Positions 12,701 to 24,605 of a stretch of 64,000 nt of DNA are shown here, piece after piece. The position numbers and the translations under genes are program-made. The notes beneath the pieces were generated by a model that saw only the letters and a list, made by a program, of their open reading frames with translations, was not told the origin of the DNA and ran no database searches. Position 1 is the stretch's first letter; the number at the start of each line of letters is the position of its first letter. Location of the stretch: assembly GCA_963924555.1 (NCBI GenBank), contig OZ004585.1, positions 4,167,488 through 4,231,487 on the forward strand. Reading direction: 5' to 3'. Origin of the DNA: Crambe crambe (lineage: Eukaryota > Porifera > Demospongiae > Poecilosclerida > Crambeidae).

Positions 12701-13130
12701 ACAGGTAACTACGTATACTGCTAAACTATAGGCACAGTTAGTAAACTGCAACACTCATTTTACATGCACTCGTAGCCAAGTACTTATGCATTATAATTGT
12801 GTAGATATACTACCACTAACCATAGAATTTAGCAAATTCAGAGTGATTTCCTTGTATTTCACAACTAATATTGACTTCAAAATCTGCTGCAATGTCGTAT
12901 GTCAGATAGTCTTCATTATCATCTGTAGGTTGCTCCATCAATAACACATTGCTAGTGTTATAGAAATTGAATCTTGCATTGGTGTCAGGCACACCACTGT
13001 CGGCAATACATTCGAGCCTTAGTACATTTGGAGTTTCCCTTGAAGGCAAGTAATAGTCCAGAGTAGGAATGCCTAGAATGACATGGATGGAGCACCAAAC
13101 TAGAGTGTAGATGAACAAAGATGCCATCAT
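9745..13130 (-). CDS. IgR3: three-Ig-domain receptor with long tyrosine-rich tail
   Basis: Predicted 639-aa type I membrane protein. Exons: 13130-12821 (signal, D1; residues 1-103), 12280-11957 (D2, 104-211), 11900-11547 (D3, 212-329), 11467-11408 (stalk, 20 residues), 10616-9745 (membrane span plus tail, 350-639). The last exon opens after an AG with a Val/Ile-Gly repeat (IGVGIGVGIGAGIGALLL) and continues open to the stop. Tail motifs, in order: NYSTV, NYEEI, HIYSTV, I-I-Y-A-I-V and D-Y-G-G-L (ten residues apart, ITAM-like spacing; both also fit ITIM), MYSNV, NYSVI. The D2-D3 intron is only 56 nt, against about 200 in paralogues. One G is missing in a G run near 9758 compared with IgR9, so the conserved C-terminal end (PPF...MMYPVD) is replaced by PHLIC. 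The protein is probably otherwise functional. Confidence 0.83.
10617..11407. other. Intron of IgR3 (stalk to tail)
   Basis: About 790 bp without a recognisable exon. It is much shorter than the matching introns of IgR5 (2.7 kb) and IgR9 (2.2 kb) and lacks most of the repeat material found there. Confidence 0.65.
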
Positions 13131-15206
13131 GAGATCTTTCTCATTTCAGATAGAGAGACGTGCATGCAGACTAGCATTGACTTATTATCCTAAATGGAGC
13201 AATTACGTATAGCATCACATGATGCAATATGTCATATATGGTATGAATAGCGGAATGGTTTATATTGTATATTCAAAAAAGCTTATCATATAGCTACATT
13301 ACATGCATGCATGTGTTTTATACACACAAGCAGTCATTGTCAATATGTTAACAAGTTCTCTAAAATGGAACTGACCAGTTTAAAAAAAAATCTCTATGCA
13401 GTAAACAGTGAAGTATTTTAATGACAAAAAATAATGAGTAAACAATTAAAGTTGTTGTGCATAACTAGGGACACGAATCTCCATGTCTTCATAGTTGTGA
13501 TGGCAGACTTGATTTGCTGCTGCATAAGCAGGGCATTGTGTAAAGCTGTATGTGGTAGGAGTAGCTATTTCTTCATAATATGACTGTGCTAGGTACAGAT
13601 TCTACTTCAGTTTCAGGCACATTCAATTGAACATGAGCTTTTCTTGACTTTTCTCTAAAATAGTGTTCATAAATAATATTGATTGAGCGAACTTTCCAAT
13701 ATAGTTATAATTATAGACAACTTACCCTAAATCTGTGCATTGCTTACGAGCGATTAAAATTCCGCCAGCTAAGAAAACAGTTATTGTAGGAAGAGTACCA
13801 GCTACTCCAATCACAATGCCTGTATACGTAATTCAATAAGATATGACTGAAACTTGGCTATCCTACCTTCTTCCAGACAAAATTCTCCACCCCCATCCAC
13901 ACACACGCACGCATGCACACACTTATGCATATTGTCATTTAATGGGGAGTGCAGCAAGAAAACATTGGTGAAACCGTAATACAGAAAAAAAAATTCCATC
14001 ATACTACACTATTTTAGATAATAGTGTCTGGTAAGTGGTCACTCACTTATTCCTGGATTATGTCTTAGCTATTACAGTAAAATTTTCTTGTTGAGAATGC
14101 ATGGTAAATGTCACTGTCATGCAGTTGTACCATTTTCTTTTGAGGATCCACCATCGAAGTCACCATTTGACTTCTCCATGATACAAAATAATAGCATTCA
14201 TGATAGTTAATAAGAGTTATTTTTTTAATTAAGACACTCACCTAAATTTAATATTTGAAGATATGCAGACAATGTGATGGTAATGTTATTACTATTTCCC
14301 CTTATTGATGAAGTGACCAGATTTTGCTCCACAATGGTATAGTTTTCCATTATAAGCTCACCAGTACTGATCTCCAAGGTGGAGTTAATCATGAAACTAT
14401 TATTATTTTCTCTCTCAGTTCTATTAATAGATATCCCATTCTGTTCACAACTATCAGGATCACAAGGTGATCCATTAAATATCCACCTCACACTGATGTT
14501 ACTTCCTCTAGCATTGCAATGAAAGATAGCTGTGTCACCGCACACTACTGTCTGGGATGAAGGGGAGACCATTATTTCACTTCTCTCTAGAATAATAATT
14601 ATTATAAGTGTATAATAGTTCCACTAAAACTGTTAGAGCCGTACAAGCTACATAAAAATTTAGCTACAATAGATGGTAGCTTTGGAACCAAATCTATATA
14701 GTTTGGAATAGATCTTTCTTGGAACTGTCATTAATTTTTATTCTCCAATTTGGTGAATTGTGTTTTTTTTCTCAGTCATGCACACACAACTTACTCAGCA
14801 CACAGACTTTCATGAGAGGTCCTGTTATTACCCATGCACTGACAGATCTGAGGAAGAGAACATTGTTGCATTCTTAACTTACATTGGAATGCCCTCTGAT
14901 CAATAGAGTCTGATATAAGTACAGAAAGGGTTCTGTTATCTTGAGAGAGCACATATTCTCTTGTCTCTGTATCATTCATTAACTGCATTCGATGTGAATC
15001 CACAGTTACTTGTTCCCATTTTATAGTATAAAGAGTAGGCAGTGGTATGGGGCATGTCAGCATTGCATATGTATCAAGGAATACATCAGTCAAGATAGTT
15101 TCAGTAGACACATTTGGAACAGCTGCATTAGGATCAGAATTATTTCAGTCAAGTGCATGTCTGATTTATGCTTCAGGTTTAGTAGCTACCTATAGCTAAC
15201 CTATTC

Positions 15207-15507
15207 TTGCTTATACTTTATTGTCATGCAGTGCTCAGGATAAGAGCATCGTTGCATTCTTAACTTACACTGGAATGTCCTCTGATAAATAGAGTCATAT
15301 ATAAGTACAGAAAGGGTTCTGTTATCTTGAGAGAGCACATATTCTCTTGACTCTGTATCATTAACTGCATTCGATGTGAATTCACAGTTATTTGTTCCCA
15401 TCTTATAGTATAAAGAGTAGTAGGCAGTGCTATGGGGCATGTCAGCATTGCATATGTATCAAGGAATACATCAGTCAAAATAGTTTCATTAGACACATTT
15501 GGAACAG
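15207..15507 (-). pseudogene. Supernumerary D2 exon in IgR4
   Basis: A second D2-like exon sits just upstream (minus strand) of the main D2 of IgR4. It keeps the acceptor and the LTCP...WEQ core. A 4-bp deletion near 15360 shifts the frame, and the 3' part encoding WEVTGP...VLG with the splice donor is missing. It shows local exon duplication within the array. Confidence 0.8.
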
Positions 15508-16090
15508 CTGCATTAAGATAATTATTGTTTGCTCAGTCATGTGCATGTGTCTAATTTATATGCTTAAAAATAGATTTAGCTATGTTGTAACCTATTCTTG
15601 CATGCTTGTACTTTATTATCATGTATGCTGATTCTTGGTACATAGTTATGTAGATATGTGATATGTTAGCAATTGCTTTGTATAGTGCCTTATTAAACTT
15701 GCTCTTTCGGTATGTTACAGTACTATGTATGTATGATGGACATTACATATGAAACTGTATCCATTGGGATTATGCAAGATTCACATTAATCATCCATGTT
15801 ACTTAATCAGCAATTTTAAACAGGCTATTAAAGCTATAGGCACAGTTAGTAAACTGCAATGCTCCTTCATCGTGTTAAAAAATTTAATGGTATACATTTA
15901 GCTAGCACTATAACCATTGAACATAACTCTTAGGGTTTTAATTCATGTTTGTAAATCAGCTAGCTCTATGACATCACAATTTTGAACAGCTAGCTATACT
16001 GCTAAACTATAGGCACAGTTAGTAACTAAACTGCAACACTCCTTTACATGCTCTCATTAATAGAATTTGTGTACGTAGATATTATAGCCT

Positions 16091-16169
16091 ATCACTAACC
16101 ATAGAACATGACAAATTCAGAGTGTTCTCCTTGTATTTCACAACGAATATTAACTTCAACTAACTAACT
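16091..16169 (-). repeat. Partial duplicate of the D1 exon 3' end
   Basis: About 70 bp matching the end of D1 and its donor (ccatagaacatgac... to attaacttcaa) lies just left of the true IgR4 exon 1 end at 16229, followed by an actaact-rich stretch. It is too short to be an exon on its own. Confidence 0.7.
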
Positions 16170-16538
16170 AAATAACTTCAATAGATTGTGTAGATATTAT
16201 AGCTAGCATAATTATCACTATCACTAACCATAAAATGCAACATTTTCAGAGTGTTCTCCTTGTATTGCACAATGAATATTAACTTCAAAATAAGCTATAA
16301 TGTCGTATGTCAGATAGTCTTTATTAACATCTGTAGGTTGCTCCATCAATAACACATCACTAGCATTATAAAACTTGAATCTTGCATTGGTGTCTTGAAC
16401 ACCACTGTCACTATAACATTCAAGCCTTAGTACATTTGGAGCTTCCCTTGAAGGCAAATAATAGTCCAGAGTAGGAATGCCTAGAATGACATGGATGGAG
16501 CACCAAACTAGAGTGTAGATGAACAAAGATGCCATCAT

Positions 16539-18107
16539 GAGATCTTTCTTGTTTTAGATAGACTAAGAAAGATGTGCATGTAGACTAACATTGGAATATC
16601 TGATGGAGTGAATACAGCGTCAGTTTTCATGATGCAATTTAAATGTATGACCATATAAGGTATGAAGCTGGCTTATATTTTAATGCAAGCAGTCACTGTT
16701 GACATGAAAGGTTCTTGAACATTTTCCAAACTGGAATTCATCAGTTAACCATTACAGACAACAGTTTAATTTGAGTGAGTACATTTGGATTGCTATAAAA
16801 GTTGGTAGTTAGTTAGCTAAAACTGATCGTTGACATTAGCTATAGCTGTGAACTATGTATGAGAGCAATGAAGGAGAGGCAGGAAATGAGATAGTTACTA
16901 CATGTATAGCATAATTAATGGCCTTTAGCATGCACCTGAATCATATTGCTACTTATGTGTACAATGATAATTTTATACTCTCCATGATGTAATGATTACT
17001 GTGTACGTATATTATTTTGACATTCCATTAGCAGATTAACTTATGATCAACCATGCATCTCTGAAACTCAGTATGCCATTGAGCAATCTCTGCTATAGCT
17101 TATTGATTGCTTGTGAGTAGCAATCAGAATTCCCTTCAGTCCTTAACTAGCATCATTACTACAGTGGCCAAAAAGTACTTGGAACTCACTGAAACACCAA
17201 TTCTTAATTGTATAATTGCCACTCAATGGCAACATTTATACACCATCCCTTTCATGTAGCACCCAGGCTTGACACACTTTAATAAAACTATTGGGTTTGA
17301 TGCTTACTAACATGACTGTGACAACTCATAAAACATGCTATGAGCTCTAACAACACATTCTAAAAATGTTCTAGCAGAAGCTGCAGGTACTCCAGTATAG
17401 CACTATAGCCTTTTTTTACTGCTGATGATAATATTATAGCTACTCTGGTTTAAGACTATATAGCTTTAATGTGGGACTTTATAAAATCCCCTCAAGGTAT
17501 GGTATACTAGAATACAGAAGACTGTACTTTCATGCATAACCTAGCTACCCTTCCACACACACACACATGCGCGCGTGCACACACACACACACGTACGCAC
17601 ACACACATGTACGCACATACACAAATGTACGCGCACACACACACATACATGCGCGTGCACACACACACATGTACGCGCGCACACGCACACACATATATGC
17701 ACACACACAAATGTATATGTGTACACACACACACACATACATGCACGCACACACACACATGTACACGCGCACACACACACACACAACACACACACCACAC
17801 AACACACACACACACATACACGCAGCGCACACACACACACACACACATCAAGGGTATATCATAACAGAAGCCTCTACCATAAAGATCGAAGGCCTTAATT
17901 TTCTTCTGTTAAATACCAGTCACACATACACATTATCCTCTCACAATTCGATAGTGACCTATTCTAACATCAGCTCATAAAAGTTGATGGTGATAAAAAG
18001 TATTTCAATTTTAGGAAAATGGCACCATTCTTAATGATTACAGCGTCTGTGAATATAGTTAACTATAAGTCTACTGCTATTGATCTTTTTCGTGCTGTGT
18101 TCGGTAG
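16539..18107. other. Intergenic between IgR4 and IgR5
   Basis: Paralogous to 8.28-9.74 kb. No exon seen. It contains the large CA-rich microsatellite at 17553-17847, whose six reading frames are open only because of the repeat. Confidence 0.65.
17553..17847. repeat. Compound CA-rich microsatellite, about 295 bp
   Basis: Blocks of (CA)n interrupted by gtacgc, atgcgcgtgc and atgtac words. It is far longer than the 83-bp array at the homologous position (9368-9450), showing expansion after duplication. All overlapping open frames (Cys/Val or His/Thr repeats) are artefacts of the repeat. Confidence 0.93.
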
Positions 18108-21100
18108 CTAGTCCACAGGGTACATCATTGAAAAATCAAATGGGGGAATTTCAGGAGCTCCCTCTTCTTGCTCAGAAGTGATTTTTTCTGTAGAGTCCAG
18201 AATATAATCTGTAACTTGACATTTCGGCTTTGTTTTTTTATCAATGACTGAATAGTTGGGATCACATGTGTCTGATACTGGATCATTCAGTTCTAACTGA
18301 GGCCTTTTCTTCATGCTGCTGACTACATTGCTGTACATTTCATTGCCAGGGTCATTTAATTCAAGTGCATTTGATTCAAGTGTGTCTAACTCTCCATAAT
18401 CACTACTTCTGGGTGGTACCTTTGGCTTCTTCTTATCCACGATGGCATATATTAAGCAGTCATCATGAGTGGATTTCTCGGCAGTTTTTTTCACAGCAGT
18501 TTTGGTGGACTTTTTATTTACTGCAGAATAAATATGGGAAGGATCCCATGTTTCAGAACCCTTTTGCATTTGAGTTTCCTTCTGCACTGAAACATCACAT
18601 GGTGTAAGGTCTATTTCTTCATAATTGCTTGCAGCATTTGCAAATGTCTTCTTTATCACTGTAGCAGAGTGGGAGTCATCCCTATTATCAGATGCATACT
18701 TTCTCTCAACTTCATAATGTACTGGAGGAAATTGATTAATACATTGTGCATCTTTAAATGATATTACTGCACTATAATTTGGATCATTGTCTGTAATCTC
18801 AAAATCTTGGTTAGATAAATCTTCACGAGTTTCTCTGTTTTCCAATTCTGTAGCAGGAAGATTTTCAGTTACATTCGGTGTTGATGTTATGCATACTCCA
18901 GTATCGTCCTTGACGTCAGTTTGAATGAGATATAGTCTACATAATGTTATTGAACTGATAATACTAATAATTGTTAGTAATAGAAAAGCTCCAATTCCAA
19001 CTCCAACTCCAATTCGTATTACTACAAGTATTGATGAGTCTAGAAAAGTAATAATTGATATAATTATAATTATCATGTAAACAGGTACAAATACTTAACT
19101 CTGTTACTCTTTGAATTAATCTATTCGCTAAAACAATAATTATTCAGAGAGAGACTAAATATAGGGATTGTGGAATAATACTATCCATACATCTGATTCA
19201 TGCCTATTTTAACCTTTAGCGTATACGTATTAGAACCTTTACCATATGCGCGTGCATGTGCAAGCCATATCAGTACCAGTGAACTATTAGCTAAAGCGAT
19301 ACAGTAAATACAGAAAGTAAAGGTCTTTTAAAAAGTAAACAAACTAGTGAAAGGGGAAAAAATTATGTTAATAAAAAGTCCATGTAGGGTTAGTCTGTAT
19401 AGCAGTTTCTGTGAACAAACATCAAAATTATGCTGCCTACATCACTGCCTAAACCAAGCACAACTGACATGAGCAATTAAAGCAGCTTGGTGGGAGGTAG
19501 TGATGTAGGGATTATATATTATTGAAGGCAGCATAATTTTGATGGAAACTGCTATACAGACTAACCCTTTTTATTTAGCATAATTTTTTTCCCTTCACCT
19601 TCAGCCAACCTTTACCAATGTTTACACTAGTTACCATTAATTGACCATGCACACTGTGAAACTGTATAAATTAACTGGTTCACAAATAATTATCTTCAAA
19701 CTACTACAGGGATGCCCCAGCAATGGAGTTTCTCAGAATTAAATATGATAGCTGCAACAGTCTTAGACAAATTTGTGTGCAGTAAACACTTTCATATTTA
19801 CTTTTACAGTGTATGAATTACGTAATACTGTTTTCTAACTCCGTGTTATCCTATCATCTAAATTTTATGCTACATAAGATTTATTATCAGGGATGGCATA
19901 GCCGATCCAAACATAGTGGAGCTAGAAAAAATGATTCTGCCCCCAAGAGAGCGCAAAGCGCAGAAGTAATCAGTATAATGATGAGCTTCGAGTGTCATTG
20001 CTTTCTTGCAATATCTCTTCTTTATGTGGGTACCGTACGTAAATCATCATAGCAGTATAAGAAAGTGGCCCCCCAGCCCCCCCCCCCTGATTATAGTCAG
20101 AAAATGCATCTGTATTGTCAGCTGACATTAATTTCTCTGGACTGAAAATTATAGGAAAAAAATAATGGAAGGTAAGTTATGAAACACATAATCTAGACAT
20201 GAAGTAATGCCCAATTTTTTTTCCTACAGAGGAGTAATTGATAGGAGTGTCATAAGGAACTATCAACCCACAAAAGAAGAGGATTGTGTTGTCTGTAACT
20301 CTTTCTGTCTTCCTGGGTTTTAGACTTTTTTCCCACCTTTGCTGGGAGAGGGCAGCCTCTCTCTCCCTTTTCTTTTTTCTTTTTGTCTTGTGTGAAATCA
20401 CAAAAATCTTTGTCCAAGTGTTCTGACTTGATTTACAGAGTCTGGGATGCACTGGGCTGGGAGGAAATTACCTCAGTGGACTCTGGGGATTGGGGATTAC
20501 TAGATGTTTACAACAGGTTGTTACATGTAGACACCAAAGGGAGCAATTAAGGACCAATTTTGGGATATTTCAGAGTGGTAAGCATTTTTGGCTTTGCGCT
20601 ATGCACAGGAGGGGGCACATCCCCCTCCCCTCACTGTGGCCTATGGCCATGTGATTGGTGAGCTTCCTCCCCAAGGTGAAATTCCTAGATGAAACCCTGT
20701 TTAGTTGGCTAAAGCAATTGACTTTATAAAGACATACATACGTAGACTGAGAAATGTGAGTTCCAGCACACAGTAATTCCATGCAAAATATATAGTTTAA
20801 ATTTTTCCATAGCTAGCTAGCTACATATAATGGGATTTAGAATAATGAATCTTCAGTCTGTCCATCTATCCAATAAGCTATGCATATCATAGTCCTTCAA
20901 GTATGAGAGGTCAATTGAAATGGTACTTTTGGAACACAGCCAAGTAGTCAACATATTTGACAGCTGCCTAACCACTCTAACTTGGAAAAAAAGAGCCACT
21001 AAGTGTGGTAACTAGCTAGCAACACTATTATGGACCAACAGTCGGTTTGTATTATAATAATGTGATTAGAATCCTATATCTATGCACTCAAAATTGACTA

Positions 21101-23533
21101 GGTATTTGATTATACTGCAGAGTTATTAATTGAATTCACCCAGACTCTTAATTTTCATGTGAGCATGTGGTTGCTTATAAATTGTGGAATTTTTATTTAT
21201 TATCTTGGTCATGTTCAATAGCGAAAATTAATCACATTAAATAATTACTTTGTAAAAAATAGTATGAAAGCTAATTATAAGTAAGCTGTAACAATGGAAA
21301 TAAATTAACATGAATAATATCTACGTAACAAGAATTTCCCTATTTGTGGTAGTTCAGATCAAATACCCATGGGTTCTTTATATAGATTAACAAGAATGGT
21401 GGCTGGAAGGGGGGGAGTAATGAATCTAGCTTTTTCTCCAATCTCACTGAGCCTTAGTATTGATATAGTACGTAGTATACTGAGACCATAGGAATATGTT
21501 TACTATTAGGGAGGCAACGATATGGGGGGTAGAGCTGACTGTGTGGCAGTGATGGAGAAGGAATGTGCGTAAATAGCTATATATCACAACCAGCTATGGT
21601 ATTATGGGGCGGGGGAGCTCCAGCCCTCAGCACCCTCCATTCCACTGCACTATAGGCAAATTGCTAGCTGTATAACTCACTCTTAACTACACATGTATCT
21701 TACCAATTATAGTTCTATTTTCCTGTTGAGGGTCATCAGTCAATATCACTGTCGTACCATTTTCTTCTAAATTCAATAATAGTAGCATTCATGATAGCTT
21801 TTCGAGGTTTTTAAAAATTCTGCCACTCACCAAAATTTATTACTTGAAGATATGCAGACAATGTGATGGTAATGTTAATATTATCACTTCTTAGTGATGA
21901 AGAGGTCAGATTTTGTTCCACAATGCACTGAATTGTGTAGTTTTCCATTATAAGCTCACCGGTACTGATCTTCAAGGTGGAGTTAATCATGAAACTATTA
22001 TTATTTACTCTCTCAGTTCTATTAATAGATGTCCAATTCTGTTCACAGCTATCAGGACCACAAGGTGATCCATTAAATATCCACCTCACACTGATGTTAC
22101 TTCCTCTAGCATTGCAATGAAAGATAGCTGTGTCACCATTTGCTACTGTCTGGGATGAAGGGGAGGCAATTATTTCACTTCTCTCTAGAATATAATCAGT
22201 GTACAAAAAGTTCCACTAAAGTTGTCCATACAAACTACATAAATGTAGCTACAATGAATCCAATTTTCAAACAATGGTAGCTTTGGACCACTTTTTTAGA
22301 ACTCTCATTTTATTGCTTTGATTTGGTACCAATATCTCAAAACTTGTGTATTTTTTGGTAATAAATTATATATTTTTTCTCAGTCATACATAGCTAACTA
22401 TTACACTTATCAACTTACCTAGCACATGGACCTTCATGAGAGGTCCTGTCACTTCCCACTGACAGTTCTTAGAAAGAGAGCATCGTTGCATTCTTAACTT
22501 ACACTGGAATGCCCTCTGATCAATAGAGTCTGATATAAGTACAGAAAGGGTTCTGTTATCTTGAGAGAGCACATATTCTCTTGACTCTGTATCATTCATT
22601 AACTCTATTCGAATTAAATCCACAATTTGTTCCCATCTTATAGTATAAAGAGTAGGCAGTGGTATGGGGCATGTCAGCATTGCATATGTATCAAGGAATA
22701 CATCAGTCAAGATAGTTTCATTGGACACATTTGGAACAGCTGCATTAAGATAAGAATTCAGTCATGTGCATGTCAGATTTATGTTGTAGCTACCTAGCTA
22801 CAGTAATCTCGTTCTTTATTGTCATGTGCTGATACTATAGCTAGTTACGTATAGTTACAGTATTATGATGATCTTACATATGTAGAAACTGAATCATTTG
22901 GAATTATGCAAGATCTCTTTAGGTTCTAATTTACTCAATCAGATCTGAATTTTAAACAGGTTATTAAAGCTACTGCTAAACTAATAGCTATAGGAAACTA
23001 CTTTTATGTTATACATGTAGCTAGCATAATCACAATAGCTAAGCATTGAACATAGCTCTTTGGGATCTTATTCATGTTCGTAAATCAGCTAGCTCTATGG
23101 CATCACAATTTTTAACAGGTAGCTATACTGCTAAATTATAGGCACAGTTAGTAAACTGCAACACTGAAGTCATATAGCTACGTAACTACTTATGCATTGT
23201 AATTGTGTAGATATACTACCACTAACCATAGAATATAACAAATTCAGAGTGTTCTTGTATTTCACAACTAATATTGACTTCAAAATCTGCTGCAATGTCG
23301 TAAGTCAGATAGTCTTCATTATCATCTGTAGGTTGTTCCATCAATAACACACCGCTAGTGTTATAGAAATTGAATCTTGCATTGGTGTCAGGCACACCAC
23401 TGTCGCCAATACATTCGAGCCTTAGTACATTTGGAGCTTCCCTTGAAGGCAAGTAATTGTCCAGAGTAGGAATGCCTTGAATGACATGGATGGAGCACCA
23501 AACTAGAGTGTAGATGCACAAAGATGCCATCAT
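18108..23533 (-). CDS. IgR5: three-Ig-domain receptor with the fullest long tail
   Basis: Predicted 652-aa type I membrane protein. Exons: 23533-23227 (signal, D1; 1-102), 22739-22419 (D2, 103-209), 22184-21831 (D3, 210-327), 21766-21704 (stalk, 21 residues), 19021-18108 (membrane span and tail, 349-652). An in-frame upstream ATG at 23560 exists because a short stretch of leader is deleted here; 23533 is preferred because it matches all paralogues. The tail shows NYSAV, NYEEI, HIYSAV, L-I-Y-A-I-V, S-D-Y-G-E-L, MYSNV and NYSVI, so seven Y-x-x-hydrophobic motifs, two fitting the ITIM consensus. A P-K-V-P-P-R stretch fits a class II SH3 ligand. It ends in MMYPVD. D1 is identical, and D2/D3 nearly identical, to short-tailed IgR6. 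The Ngaro element begins about 1 kb upstream of the start codon. Confidence 0.86.
19022..21703. other. Long intron of IgR5 (stalk to tail)
   Basis: About 2.7 kb without an exon. It contains an inverted-repeat element (19.33-19.61 kb), a block with gagagcgcaaagcgcag near 19.95 kb and a block at 20.5-20.8 kb, the latter two shared with the introns of IgR1 and IgR9. Confidence 0.65.
19333..19612. mobile_element. MITE-like inverted repeat in IgR5 intron
   Basis: The left arm (aaaaattatgttaataaaaag, then gggttagtctgtatagcag) is repeated in inverted orientation on the right (ctgctatacagactaaccc, then ctttttatttagcataattt). Inner arms share catcaaaattatgctgcc. IgR9 lacks the inverted repeat at the matching place (about 52.92 kb), so it is an insertion. 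No coding capacity. Confidence 0.65.
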
Positions 23534-24523
23534 GATATCTTTAGAGAGACGTGCACACATGTAGATTATAACAATGATGAATATGCAGTTAGTATATCTT
23601 AATTGGAGTGAGTAGCATCAGTTTTCATGATGCAATACCATATATGGTATGATTGGAAACTTGTGTATCGGAGTATAGTCAAAAAGTTTATAATTAATTA
23701 TTATAGCTAGCTATACACACACACAAGTAACATTTTCAAAACTGAAATTCTCTGTACAAATTATTTCAATGACAGAGCAATGAAATAAGTACTAATATAT
23801 AGCTGGTCATAAGAGGATGTTGTACAATGATGGTGGATTCCTTGTTTTAGCTGCTGGTAAACTAGCACAGAGAGTGCAAGAGAGCAATGAGGGAGCATTA
23901 GTGTATGATTGCCCTAACCTGAATTATATTGTATGCTTAGCTAATCCCTGCAGAACTGTGAAGTTCGATTGTACCTCATTATAGCTTCAGAATTCTTTCA
24001 TTTTTAGTAGACAAGATGCATCAAGATCTATGCTTCATACATGCAGTATTATGATAGCTGGACTTGTCAAGTGGAATCATGCTTTGTTCATGATAATTAT
24101 AATAGTGATGCAGTATTGCTTATAATATTAAGCACTCAAACCATAATCAAATTTCTATTCTAACTGGAAAGATGTTAGCTAAGCAAGCCTCAATTAATGG
24201 GACTTAAAGAAGTTATATATGAACTCTTGATGCAAAACATATTATTATTGTAAGCTTGTAACGATACCACAAGCAATGTGAATGAGTACAAGCATAATTA
24301 TTATTTAGCTGTTGATTCAACTGATGATAAATTTTTTGGTTAAAGAGAAGGAATGGGACAGTAGCTAGCTCTGTCCCGGCTTCATCTTCTTCCTTTTTTA
24401 TCCTCGACTATACTCTTAAATCAGCTATAGGGAATGTTATCGAACTGGGACTTAAAATCAACTCTTATAATTGATACAAAAACAGGTTATTCATGTTGCA
24501 GTAAGTATGTAGTTAACTGTTAT
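23534..24523. other. Upstream region of IgR5
   Basis: No exon. It is nearly identical to 33.76-34.70 kb upstream of IgR6, as expected from the recent tandem duplication. The IgR5 promoter should be here, but no core element could be identified with confidence. Confidence 0.65.
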
Positions 24524-24605
24524 ATGCTATTTAAACTCTAGTTTAAATGAGGTTAACAGGAAGCGGGGCCACTTCCCAGCTGTGAGGTTGTGCACGTGCG
24601 TGGTC

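Larger units (their letters stand above)
13444..16538 (-). pseudogene. IgR4: decayed short-tail Ig receptor
   Basis: Exon-by-exon relative of IgR2. Traceable parts: 16538-16229 (signal, D1, open), an extra dead D2 copy at 15507-about 15235, D2 15122-14795, D3 14586-14242, stalk about 14176-14066, membrane exon 13819-13726, tail from 13654. Damage: the main D2 has a 4-bp insertion (tgca) near 14835 that shifts frame at its end. D3 lacks three residues including the second Ig cysteine (ENYTIVEQ instead of YTIQCIVEQ). The stalk donor reads gctaag instead of ggtaag. The tail has one extra A near 13578, producing a stop (13573-13575) exactly before the Tyr of the YEEI motif. Several independent lesions make a pseudogene the best reading. 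A truncated secreted product is possible but unlikely. Confidence 0.85.

Noticed and set aside
17507-17980. Several overlapping open frames of Cys/Val or His/Thr repeats
   Set aside because: They are all translations of the CA-rich microsatellite on both strands.
20177-20452. 91-codon minus-strand open frame
   Set aside because: It lies inside the IgR5 intron, is Lys/Arg-rich from a homopurine stretch, and is not conserved in IgR1 or IgR9.
23534-23560. Upstream in-frame ATG (MCARLSKDI) as the IgR5 start, and the same at 33782 for IgR6
   Set aside because: The extension arises from a deletion in the leader and would place a charged stretch before the signal peptide. All other copies start at the MMAS or MAS position.
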